Origin: Candidatus Aerophobota bacterium | GTDB taxonomy: Bacteria > Aerophobota > Aerophobia > Aerophobales > AE-B3A | NCBI GenBank assembly: GCA_030602105.1 | Contig: JAUWAK010000046.1 | Span: 1 to 8,366 of the forward strand | Length of the DNA stretch: 8,366 bases | Direction of reading: 5' to 3' | In this document: one piece after another, positions 1-6,731 of the stretch | Layout of the letters: each line of letters begins with the position of its first letter | Numbering within the stretch: position 1 is the stretch's first letter | Position numbers and translations under genes: made by a program | The notes under the pieces: generated by a model | Told to the model about the DNA's origin: nothing | Seen by the model: only the letters and a program-made list of their open reading frames with translations | Database searches by the model: none

Positions 1-297
1 GAAGATGAGGTTTCCAACAAACCTGAGTACATCTATAAGTACAGATTTGCTTATGGATACCATCCTTTTCATGCTTTTTCCATGGTTACTTGCGGGACTA
101 TCGCCTTGAAACACACATCGGCCGTATTTATGCCTGGAGCAGGCAAACCTGGATACGCCAGGGGGATGGGATGTATCCCTACAAATACATTTGAAGATGC
201 TCTGAGAGCTACTGAAAAATTTGTTGGTAAAAATCCAAAAATCTTAGTGTTACCAGAATGCTTTGTAAAGCCAGGATTTCATCTATTTAGGAAATAA
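1..297 (+). CDS. C-terminal part of a LarA/DUF2088-like protein (5' end outside window)
   Basis: The frame is open from the first base to TAA at 295-297, giving 98 residues with no start needed, so this is the 3' end of a longer gene. The end of the protein has a predicted helix (TFEDALRATEKFVGKN) followed by the strand KILVLPE and a short tail. This is how lactate racemase LarA and its DUF2088 relatives finish: an alanine-rich helix, then a strand with the pattern x-V-L-V-x-P. LarA-type enzymes racemise or epimerise 2-hydroxy acids using a nickel-pincer cofactor. The N-terminal domain with its cofactor-binding lysine and histidines is outside the window, so activity cannot be judged. The gene ends 119 nt before a sugar-type binding protein on the same strand, which suggests co-transcription. 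The family call is from pattern memory and is moderately sure; the substrate is unknown. Confidence 0.6.
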   Translation, partial: EDEVSNKPEYIYKYRFAYGYHPFHAFSMVTCGTIALKHTSAVFMPGAGKPGYARGMGCIPTNTFEDALRATEKFVGKNPKILVLPECFVKPGFHLFRK

Positions 298-351
298 TTG
301 AATGAAAAGGAGGTGAGGATTCCTGAGAAAACTGAAAAATTTCTAGGTAAA
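211..351 (+). repeat. Short imperfect direct repeat, 2 x 21 nt, 120 nt apart
   Basis: The unit at 211-231 (actgaaaaatttgttggtaa plus one a) matches 331-351 (actgaaaaatttctaggtaa plus one a) at 19 of 21 bases. The offset is exactly 120 nt, so both copies lie in the same reading frame, encoding TEKFVGK and TEKFLGK. The first copy is inside the LarA-like gene and the second lies past its stop codon in the gap. It may be the trace of a small tandem duplication or chance in A-rich sequence. Confidence 0.45.
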
Positions 352-402
352 GGGGGTGATAAAGAGATAAAGTCAAATCAGAAAGTCTATTTTCAAGCAA
401 AT

Positions 403-410
403 AAGGAGGG
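403..410 (+). promoter_or_regulatory. Strong ribosome binding site of the binding-protein gene
   Basis: AAGGAGGG lies 6 nt before the ATG at 417, close to ideal spacing and near-perfect complementarity to the 16S 3' end. It fixes the start, which also gives a clean signal peptide. A second strong Shine-Dalgarno-like site (AAGGAGGTGA, 307-316) sits upstream in the same gap, with only GTG overlapping it or ATT at 319 as in-frame starts nearby. Confidence 0.8.
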
Positions 411-416
411 TTTAAA

Positions 417-1727
417 ATGAAAAAACTGAAGGTGGTAGTCTTAATGGTAAGTGCGGCGGCCTTGGTTTTGTCAATCTCTCCCGTCTATGCGAAGAATCCT
501 GTTAAGCTCATCCTCTGGCATCAGGAACAGCCTCCACAGAGAGTGAAACGGTATCAGGAAATACTGGACGGATTTATGGCAAAGCATCCCGATATCAATA
601 TAGTCCAGCAGGTGCAGACGTGGGGGGAGGCTTATACCAAGACCATGGGGGCGATTCAAGCCAGAAAAGCTCCGGATATGCAGTTCACTGTACCCGATTT
701 TACTGCCAACATTAAGAGAAGCGGGGTAGTTCAGCCCATGGATGAGTTTGTTCAACTGTTGCAAGGAAAATACCATATATATGAGTCTGCCCTAGCACCT
801 TATTACTATGAAGGACACTACTGGGCTGTTCCACTATATGGAATGAATCATCTCTTATACTATAGGAAAAGTGTGTTCGAAGAAGGGGGTCTGGATCCCA
901 AAAATCCGCCGGCGACTTGGGGGGAGCTACTGCAAACTATTGAACGGTTTGTCGAAGGTGGAGTAGTACCCCATGGCATGGGAGTTCCCGTTTCCAAAAC
1001 ACTGGCTGGTGACCAGTTTATCTACAGCTTAATGGTTACTAACAAGGCTGAGCATCTGTTCGGTGAGAAAAAGGACGAAATTGTGTTTGATAACCCCAGA
1101 ACGATAGGGACCTATGAATTCTGGAAAAAACTGTATGATACCTCCCCTCCGGGGAGTCTTGCCTGGCAGTGGGTGGAGCCGCAATTGGGTCTCATAGGTA
1201 AGAAAACTCTGTTCGGTATCATACTGGGAGGGTTCCTTGGTCACTGGGATACCCAGGCTGAAGCTTTACCCGAGGATCTGGCAGCAGGTTTTGTTCCCAG
1301 ACCAGAAGACGGTCAATCGGGGACCGTCTACTATTCAAATGGAGTAATGCTTTACACAAAAGACAAAGCAAAACAGGAAGCGATTAAAACTTTCCTGGAG
1401 TATCTGTTTCAGCCGGAGGTAATGGGCTACTTCTTGAATGCGCAGCCAGGATTGTTTTTGCCTATAAGCAAGGAAGCATCAGAAGCAGATAGTTTCTGGG
1501 GTGACCCTAGGGTGCAGAGGTACGCAGATATAGTAAAACTGGAGATTGAGCAGTCAAAGTACGGAAAACTCTATGGCTTCACCCGGGACGAGGTTAACCC
1601 CAACATTGGTAGAATAGCCGGACAATATCTTTTAGCTCAGACGGCACAGAAAATGGCTATTGAAGGGCTATCTGCAGAAGAGGCTGTTAAGTGGGGAGCT
1701 GACAAGATGAGAGAGGCTATACGGTAA
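417..1727 (+). CDS. ABC transporter extracellular solute-binding protein, family 1 (carbohydrate type)
   Basis: A 436-residue periplasmic binding protein that captures the substrate for the two permeases encoded next. The N-terminus is a standard Sec signal peptide: MKKLK, a hydrophobic stretch over residues 6-20, and an SPVYA-K cleavage site near residue 25. There is no lipobox and the protein contains no cysteine, so it should be soluble in a periplasm rather than a lipoprotein. The mature part begins with the family-1 pattern (VKLILWHQ, then a helix ending in FMAKHPDINI). It contains TWGELLQTIERF around residue 160, and a late FLEYLFQPEVMGYFL segment followed by GLFLPISKEA, typical of UgpB/MalE-like sugar binders. 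Length is normal for the family (400-450). Aromatic residues are plentiful (for example YYYEGHYW), as in carbohydrate sites, but the ligand cannot be read from sequence. It is the first transporter gene and has the best RBS of the set. Confidence 0.92.
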   Translation: MKKLKVVVLMVSAAALVLSISPVYAKNPVKLILWHQEQPPQRVKRYQEILDGFMAKHPDINIVQQVQTWGEAYTKTMGAIQARKAPDMQFTVPDFTANIKRSGVVQPMDEFVQLLQGKYHIYESALAPYYYEGHYWAVPLYGMNHLLYYRKSVFEEGGLDPKNPPATWGELLQTIERFVEGGVVPHGMGVPVSKTLAGDQFIYSLMVTNKAEHLFGEKKDEIVFDNPRTIGTYEFWKKLYDTSPPGSLAWQWVEPQLGLIGKKTLFGIILGGFLGHWDTQAEALPEDLAAGFVPRPEDGQSGTVYYSNGVMLYTKDKAKQEAIKTFLEYLFQPEVMGYFLNAQPGLFLPISKEASEADSFWGDPRVQRYADIVKLEIEQSKYGKLYGFTRDEVNPNIGRIAGQYLLAQTAQKMAIEGLSAEEAVKWGADKMREAIR

Positions 1728-1742
1728 CGTTCAGGTGCATTT

Positions 1743-1776
1743 TCCCGAGACAGGGTATAAAGACCCTGCCTCGGGA
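1743..1776 (+). promoter_or_regulatory. Intercistronic hairpin between binding protein and permeases
   Basis: The left arm TCCCGAGACAGGG (1743-1755) pairs with the right arm CCCTGCCTCGGGA (1764-1776) around an 8-nt loop (tataaaga). This gives 13 pairs with one A-C mismatch. No T-run follows, so it is not a good intrinsic terminator. Its place between a binding-protein gene and its permeases matches the known arrangement, as in malE-malF, where such a structure blocks 3' exonucleases or causes partial read-through. The binding protein then exceeds the permeases in amount. The structure is seen directly; the function is inferred. Confidence 0.7.
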
Positions 1777-1803
1777 CTTAAATCCTAAAAAGATAAAGAA
1801 AAA

Positions 1804-2697
1804 ATGATAGAGAAGATAAAAAGAAAGGTTCTGGAAGATCCTCTTTTCGGGTACTTTCTCATTATCCCTATATTGGTCTGGATTTCTGTGACTCTTTTCT
1901 ACCCACTGCTGAGAGCTATATATACGAGTTTTCTAAACATAGAATTCTTAGGGGAGACGGGTAGATTCATAGGATGGGACAACTATGCGCGACTACTTGG
2001 AGATAAAGAGTTTCGCCTTTCTTTTGTCCGTACCCTGGTCTGGAGTGGGGCGAATGTTTTACTACAAATAATTTTAGCTTTCTTTGCTGCCCTGGTTCTG
2101 GATCTAGAATTCAAAGGTCAAAAATTTATTAGAAACTGGATACTTCTACCCTGGGTTATACCGGTAGTAGTATTAGCTATGATATTCAGATGGATGCTTG
2201 ATCCTACCCTGGGAGTGGTAAACTATGTTTTGCAAAATACAAACGCAATCTCTTCGCCTGTTCCCTTTCTGGGATCCGTCGACTGGGTAATGATCACAGC
2301 CATTTTTGTTAATAGCTGGCGATGGTTTCCTTTCTACGCAGTAATGATCCTGGCAAGCCTGCAGATAATTCCTCCCCAGCTATATGAAGCAGCCAAGATT
2401 GACGGAGCCTCACCCTTTCAACAGTTTTGCTATATTACATTACCCCACATAATGCCAGTTCTGGTACCGGTTATACTCATCTGTTCCCTTTGGGCTGTTA
2501 ATGTGTTCGACATGATCTGGCTGTTAACCAGAGGGGGACCTGGCAATGCGACCCAGACCTTTCCCATTTTCATATATCAGAAAGGATTTCAGGAATACCG
2601 GCTCAGTCAGGCTGCTACAGCAGCCGTATTTATGTTTATCTTCTTGTTGGTATACGGAACGATATACTTAGGAACCGTAACGTTGGAAGAAAAATGA
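1804..2697 (+). CDS. ABC transporter permease, MalF/UgpA-like (binding-protein-dependent, carbohydrate type)
   Basis: A 297-residue inner-membrane permease, one half of the translocation channel. Hydrophobic segments lie near residues 15-37, 78-100, 111-130, 160-185, 216-238 and 270-290, fitting the usual six spans. The cytoplasmic EAA loop that docks on the ATPase is clear: EAAKIDGA at 195-202, then ITLP at 211-214. The late signature LLTRGGPGNATQTFPIFIY (240-258) is typical of MalF/UgpA-type subunits. Length is normal for UgpA-like proteins, without the extra N-terminal region of enteric MalF. It starts 76 nt after the binding-protein stop, past the hairpin. The ATG at 1804 has only a weak A-rich upstream region and no clear Shine-Dalgarno, consistent with lower translation than the binding protein. 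Its stop overlaps the next start. Confidence 0.93.
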   Translation: MIEKIKRKVLEDPLFGYFLIIPILVWISVTLFYPLLRAIYTSFLNIEFLGETGRFIGWDNYARLLGDKEFRLSFVRTLVWSGANVLLQIILAFFAALVLDLEFKGQKFIRNWILLPWVIPVVVLAMIFRWMLDPTLGVVNYVLQNTNAISSPVPFLGSVDWVMITAIFVNSWRWFPFYAVMILASLQIIPPQLYEAAKIDGASPFQQFCYITLPHIMPVLVPVILICSLWAVNVFDMIWLLTRGGPGNATQTFPIFIYQKGFQEYRLSQAATAAVFMFIFLLVYGTIYLGTVTLEEK

Positions 2698-3527
2698 ACA
2701 GTGCTAAGAAATTCTTTCAGAATCTTGCAAAATACTTGGCAGTCGCGCTCTTAGTATTCATTATCGTTTCACCAATATACTGGATTCTGGTATGTTCTTT
2801 TAAACCAACGCGTGAGCTTATCAGAGTCACACCCACCTTCGTTCCTCACACTGTAACCTTATTCCATTATGTGGGCCTTTTGAAAGAAACTGGTTTTATG
2901 ACGTACTTCCTAAATAGCATCTACGTCGCCACGGGGAGTGCGGTACTCGTCGTTATCCTGACTTCACTTGCCGGATATAGCGTTTACAGGTGCAGATATC
3001 TGGGCAGACGTTTTTTCTTCAACATCCTACTGGCAATCTATATTTTTCCCAGAGTACTTCTGCTATTATTTCTATACCCTATGTTTGCAAGACTAAATCT
3101 GGTGGATAACCTGCTAAGTCTCGTTATCACCTACGTGGGTATCACTGCTCCTCTTAATGTTTGGCTTATGCGTGCTTTCTTTACTTCAGTTCCATTGGAA
3201 CTCGAGGATGCGGCCCTGGTTGACGGGGCCAATAGGCTTCAAATCCTTTTTAAGATCTTCCTTCCCCTTGTTGCACCTGGAATTGCAGCTGTGGCAATTA
3301 ACTCCTTTCTTATGTCTTACGGGGAATATTTATTCGCCTCGATTCTCATAGTTAGTGACCGATTTAAGACGTTACCGGTAGGTATGGCCCAGTTCTTGCA
3401 GCAGTACGAAATAAGCTGGGGATGGCTTGCCTCTGGAAGTGTTCTTATCATACTCCCACCAGTCATAGCCTTTGCCTTTGTGGGTAGATACTTTGTAAAG
3501 GGCCTCACCGCAGGGGCAATCAAGTAA
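2694..3527 (+). CDS. ABC transporter permease, MalG/UgpE-like (binding-protein-dependent, carbohydrate type)
   Basis: A 277-residue partner permease completing the channel heterodimer. The ATG at 2694 overlaps the TGA of the preceding permease (ATGA), which implies translational coupling and balanced subunit production. Membrane spans are visible near residues 13-35, 75-97, 108-130, 138-160, 192-215 and 245-267. The EAA loop is EDAALVDGA (171-179) followed by FLPLVAPG (189-196). The N-terminal pattern (SPIYWILVCSFKPTREL) and the ending KGLTAGAIK are typical of MalG/UgpE/LacG-type subunits. No ATPase gene follows. Known systems of this class often share a distant MalK/UgpC-type ATPase, so one elsewhere in the genome is expected (inference). 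Confidence 0.93.
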   Translation: MNSAKKFFQNLAKYLAVALLVFIIVSPIYWILVCSFKPTRELIRVTPTFVPHTVTLFHYVGLLKETGFMTYFLNSIYVATGSAVLVVILTSLAGYSVYRCRYLGRRFFFNILLAIYIFPRVLLLLFLYPMFARLNLVDNLLSLVITYVGITAPLNVWLMRAFFTSVPLELEDAALVDGANRLQILFKIFLPLVAPGIAAVAINSFLMSYGEYLFASILIVSDRFKTLPVGMAQFLQQYEISWGWLASGSVLIILPPVIAFAFVGRYFVKGLTAGAIK

Positions 3528-3661
3528 GCAGGTAAGGATCTTAGACGCTCGCTGAGCTGATGGTGTCCGTTCTCCAAGTAGAGCCTCTGTTACAATTAAG
3601 ACGGTAATTCTGATATGCCAGGCATAAAGGACGTCAGGCAAAGTTCTGGCAGGGGTGATAG

Positions 3662-3689
3662 GGGTCGGCGAGGCTGTCGCTCCCTTTTT
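3662..3689 (+). terminator. Possible weak intrinsic terminator after the transporter genes
   Basis: In the 207-nt gap, GGG (3662-3664) can pair with CCC (3682-3684), and GGCGA (3667-3671) with TCGCT (3677-3681, one G-U pair), with a 2-nt bulge and a 5-nt loop. TTTTT follows at 3685-3689. The stem is short and bulged, so termination would be partial at best. If real, it would separate transporter expression from the enzyme genes. The rest of 3528-3734 shows no convincing gene or promoter. Confidence 0.3.
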
Positions 3690-3734
3690 ACAAGAATATG
3701 ACGCCGTTTAGAAGAGTAGGAGTGGGTATATCCA

Positions 3735-4469
3735 ATGAGGCTTGAGGGAAAAGTTGCGCTAATCACCGGTGGAGGTAGAGGAATAGGCAAAAGCATAGCT
3801 CTCGCCTACGCTAAAGAAGGGGCCTATGTGGCGGTTTCGGCCAGAACTAAATCCCAAATCGAGACCGTAGCGAAGGAAATCCGGAAGTTGGGCCAGCGTG
3901 CGCTGGCAATAAAGGCCGACATAAGGAAAGAAGAAGACGTTAAAAAAATGGTGGGAACAGTAATACAGGAATTTGGAAAGATAGACATTCTGGTGAACAA
4001 TGCCGGTGTCACCGAGAAGAAGCCTACTAAAGAGATTAAGGACCTTCCAGAAGAGGAATGGAACAGGATAATTCAGACAAACCTTACAGGAACATTCCTC
4101 TGCACGAAGTGGGTTTTACCCCATATGATTAATCGAAGGAGTGGGAACATAATAAACATAAGCTCTGCATTGGGTCAGAAGGGAAGGCCAGAAAAGGAAA
4201 ACTCAGTTGCTTACGCTGTTTCGAAATTTGGTACAGAGGGATTCACCGAGTACCTTTCCAAAGAATCAAAGGAGTACAACATAAATGTGAATGCTCTTTA
4301 TCCGGGAGTTCGAGTGGATACTGGATTTTTTAACCATCTGTCCCATGAACAAAGAGAAAAGCTTGCCAGGTCTGAGATAGTGACGGAGCCCGCGATTTTT
4401 CTTGCCTCCCAGAGACCAGCTGCTATGAGCGGTAAATCAATAAATGCTTCGAGACCGATTTGGAAGTAG
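3735..4469 (+). CDS. Short-chain dehydrogenase/reductase (classical SDR, probably NADP(H)-dependent)
   Basis: A 244-residue cytosolic oxidoreductase that interconverts a hydroxyl and a carbonyl group. The Rossmann nucleotide site TGGGRGIG is at 11-18, D62 follows the third strand, and NNAG is at 88-91. The catalytic residues are N116, S143 (or S144), Y160 and K164 in YAVSK, followed by PG at 190-191. The second strand ends SAR (R37) with no acidic residue, and R15 sits in the glycine loop. Both favour NADP(H) by the usual SDR rule. Closest general relatives are FabG-like reductases. The C-terminus (SGKSINASRPIWK) is not that of FabG itself, so a sugar or hydroxy-acid substrate is more likely. 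The ATG at 3735 is preceded by TAGGAG (3717-3722) at a rather long 12-nt spacing. It begins the enzyme part of the cluster. Confidence 0.9.
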   Translation: MRLEGKVALITGGGRGIGKSIALAYAKEGAYVAVSARTKSQIETVAKEIRKLGQRALAIKADIRKEEDVKKMVGTVIQEFGKIDILVNNAGVTEKKPTKEIKDLPEEEWNRIIQTNLTGTFLCTKWVLPHMINRRSGNIINISSALGQKGRPEKENSVAYAVSKFGTEGFTEYLSKESKEYNINVNALYPGVRVDTGFFNHLSHEQREKLARSEIVTEPAIFLASQRPAAMSGKSINASRPIWK

Positions 4470-4565
4470 TTACCAAATCAAAAGTAGCTCTTCGTAATCT
4501 GGCGGGGTTTTGAAAGATAAGGCGCTTGTGTGAAGGGTTGCCAAAGTCAGGTCAAAAGGTTGAAG

Positions 4566-5780
4566 ATGTTTAAAGCGAGGGAGATCGTTGAAAATATGTC
4601 TGAACAAGAGCTAGTTGATCTAGTGAGAGACTTGATAAGAATTCCCAGTCATGCCGAGGCGAAAGGTCAAGAAAATAAGATAGCCCATTTTCTAGCCGAC
4701 AAGCTCGAGAAGGAGGACGTAGATGTGAGACTGCAAGAAGTGGAAGATGATAGATTTAATGTAATTGGGACCATCAAGGGAGCAGGTAAAGGGCGCAGTT
4801 TAATACTCAATGGGCACCTGGACACCGTCCCCCCTTCTCCCCACATAATAGATCCATATCACCCGAGGGTCAGGGACGGTAAGTTGTACGGCAAAGGGGC
4901 AGCTGATATGAAAGGAGCCATTGGGGCCATGGCGTATTCATTAATAGTTATGAAGAGGTCAGACATTGCCCTGGATGGAGACCTGACATTTACAGGGGTA
5001 ATAGGAGAGGAATCACCAGGCCATGGTGGAACCGGGTACCTGGTAGAGTATGGCCCTAAGGCTGATATGGCAATTGTTGGTGAGCCGACAGACCTTAAGA
5101 TTGTCGTGGCCCATAAAGGTGTGGATCGAATAAAGATAAGTATAAAGGGGAAGGCTGCTCACTCAAGTACTCCCCAGAGGGGAGTAAATGCAATAAGTAA
5201 GACTGCGAAGTTTATCCGGGTCGTAGAAGAAGATTTGATCCCGGAGCTAAGCAAGCGCAAGCATAATTTGCTTGGTAGCCCCACCATAAGCATAGGGTTA
5301 ATCAAGGGAGGGATGAATCCCAACACTGTTCCGGACAATTGTGTAGTTCAAATCGATAGGCGCTGGATCCCTGGTGAATCTCCTTCCACTATTATGAGAG
5401 AGTTTGAGGATATTTTGAACCATCTTAAGGGAAGCGACCCAGAGTTCAAGGCAGAGCTGGAAAGGATGGAATATTTGAAGGAAATCCCTCACGGCCCACT
5501 GGAAATCCCAGAGGACCATCATATTGTGAGGGCATTGAAGAAATCGTTACGCAAGATGGGTTTGTCCCCGGAAATTTCTGGAATTAGTGGTTGGACGGAT
5601 GCTGCTTTGCTCAGCAGTCAGGCAAAGATACCCACAGTAGTATTCGGTCCGGGAAACCTTGCTCAAGCCCATAGTGATGTAGAATTTATCAGCATCGATA
5701 GCTTACTAACCGCTACCAAGATCTATATATTGACAGCACTGGAAGTGTGCACCCGTAATTCAGCAACAGAAGGGAAGTAG
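4566..5780 (+). CDS. M20 family metallo-deacylase/peptidase (ArgE/DapE/CPG2-like)
   Basis: A cytosolic two-metal amidohydrolase that removes an acyl group or cleaves a small amide. From the ATG at 4566 it has 404 residues, a normal family length. Metal and catalytic residues are all visible: NGHLDTVP (H84, D86), GKGAADMKG (bridging D114), GEES (base E148 and ligand E149), VGEP (E173) and the late AHSD (H369). The dimerisation (lid) domain follows AAHSSTPQRGVNAI, with H199 and the NTVPD segment. The start is chosen because AAGG lies 6 nt upstream and the protein then begins like its relatives. An in-frame GTG at 4530, with AAGG 7 nt upstream, would add 12 residues. It lies 96 nt after the SDR stop and ends 3 nt before the next gene. 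Acetylornithine deacetylase or succinyl-diaminopimelate desuccinylase activity cannot be assigned from sequence; context favours catabolic deacylation. Confidence 0.92.
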   Translation: MFKAREIVENMSEQELVDLVRDLIRIPSHAEAKGQENKIAHFLADKLEKEDVDVRLQEVEDDRFNVIGTIKGAGKGRSLILNGHLDTVPPSPHIIDPYHPRVRDGKLYGKGAADMKGAIGAMAYSLIVMKRSDIALDGDLTFTGVIGEESPGHGGTGYLVEYGPKADMAIVGEPTDLKIVVAHKGVDRIKISIKGKAAHSSTPQRGVNAISKTAKFIRVVEEDLIPELSKRKHNLLGSPTISIGLIKGGMNPNTVPDNCVVQIDRRWIPGESPSTIMREFEDILNHLKGSDPEFKAELERMEYLKEIPHGPLEIPEDHHIVRALKKSLRKMGLSPEISGISGWTDAALLSSQAKIPTVVFGPGNLAQAHSDVEFISIDSLLTATKIYILTALEVCTRNSATEGK

Positions 5781-5783
5781 ATA

Positions 5784-6689
5784 GTGAATGTAAGGGATGC
5801 AAGCTTTGAAGGAATTATACCGGCCATTATTACCCCGTTTACGAGCAGGGGGGAAGTGGATGAAGAAGCTTTTCGGGAGAACATTGAATTCTTGATTGAA
5901 AGCGGTGTACACGGAATAGCTGTGGCCGGAAGTGCGGGAGAATTCTTTTCTCTGGCCACCGAGGAGAGGAGGAGACTTTTTGAGATCGCTGCTAGTCAGG
6001 CGAAAGATAGAATCATAGTTTTGGCAGGAACAGGGGCAATAACTACCAGGGAGGCGGTTGAGCTTACTGAATCTGCCTGCGATCTGGGTGTGGATGCAGC
6101 TTTAGTAGTCACCCCTTTCTACATTCAACCAGATACAGAGGGCATAATTTCACACTACCAAGCAATTTCACGTGCGGTAGATATCCCTATATGTCTGTAC
6201 AACCTTCCCTCTCGGACCAATGTCAACCTGACTCCAGCCGTCGTGGATAGACTCGCTGATATAGACAATGTGGTAGCAATCAAAGAGAGCAGTAACGACC
6301 TGATTCAGATGTCAGAGATAATCAGATTGGCGGGAGATAGGATAAAGCTCATGGTCGGGAACGACCCTTTGCTCTTTCCTGCTCTTATGATGGGAGCGGT
6401 AGGTTGCATTTCTCCTTCTCCTAACATAATGGGTAAGATGGTTGTTGATATGTATCACTATAGCAAAAGTGGGGAAGCAGAGAAAGCCAGGGAGATTCAG
6501 TATAAGATTTGTCTATTAAGAACCATTTACGGATTAGGGACATTTCCCACAGCCATAAAGGAAGCGGTTAATCTGTTAGGTAGACCAGGGGGTTTTCCGC
6601 GAAAACCTGCTCTACCCCTAGGGGAAAAAGAGAGGGAAAAGGTCAGAAGAGTCTTAACCGAGCTTCATTTGATGGAGTCTCGGGATTGA
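5784..6689 (+). CDS. Dihydrodipicolinate synthase/N-acetylneuraminate lyase family protein (DapA-fold, Schiff-base aldolase)
   Basis: A 301-residue TIM-barrel enzyme of the class I pyruvate-aldolase superfamily. The Schiff-base lysine is K167 in VAIKESS. Also present are Y139 and R144 in LYNLPSRT (equivalents of E. coli DapA Y133 and R138), and Y113 in TPFY. The keto-acid loop reads GSAGEF (49-54) where DapA has GTTGE, so the second threonine is an alanine. Near the C-terminus GLGTFPTAIKEA replaces the PNPxPxK segment usual in true DapA. These changes argue for a catabolic lyase or dehydratase acting on a 2-keto-3-deoxy acid or similar, rather than lysine biosynthesis. The start is GTG at 5784, with AGGGA about 9 nt upstream; the nearby ATG at 5788 is out of frame. 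Only 3 nt separate it from the M20 gene, so translation is probably coupled. Confidence 0.9.
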   Translation: MNVRDASFEGIIPAIITPFTSRGEVDEEAFRENIEFLIESGVHGIAVAGSAGEFFSLATEERRRLFEIAASQAKDRIIVLAGTGAITTREAVELTESACDLGVDAALVVTPFYIQPDTEGIISHYQAISRAVDIPICLYNLPSRTNVNLTPAVVDRLADIDNVVAIKESSNDLIQMSEIIRLAGDRIKLMVGNDPLLFPALMMGAVGCISPSPNIMGKMVVDMYHYSKSGEAEKAREIQYKICLLRTIYGLGTFPTAIKEAVNLLGRPGGFPRKPALPLGEKEREKVRRVLTELHLMESRD

Positions 6690-6731
6690 TGCAGGTATAA
6701 GCCATGCGTTGATGATGAAGGGAGAAACTAG

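Noticed and set aside
3590..3616. Possible sigma-70 promoter (TTACAA, 15-nt spacer, TGATAT) before the SDR gene
   Set aside because: Spacing is short and both boxes are imperfect. Such matches are expected by chance in a 207-nt gap.
3317..3796. Overlapping minus-strand ORFs (66-89 codons) around the permease/SDR gap
   Set aside because: They overlap each other and the coding ends of two clear + strand genes, and have no motif or convincing RBS.
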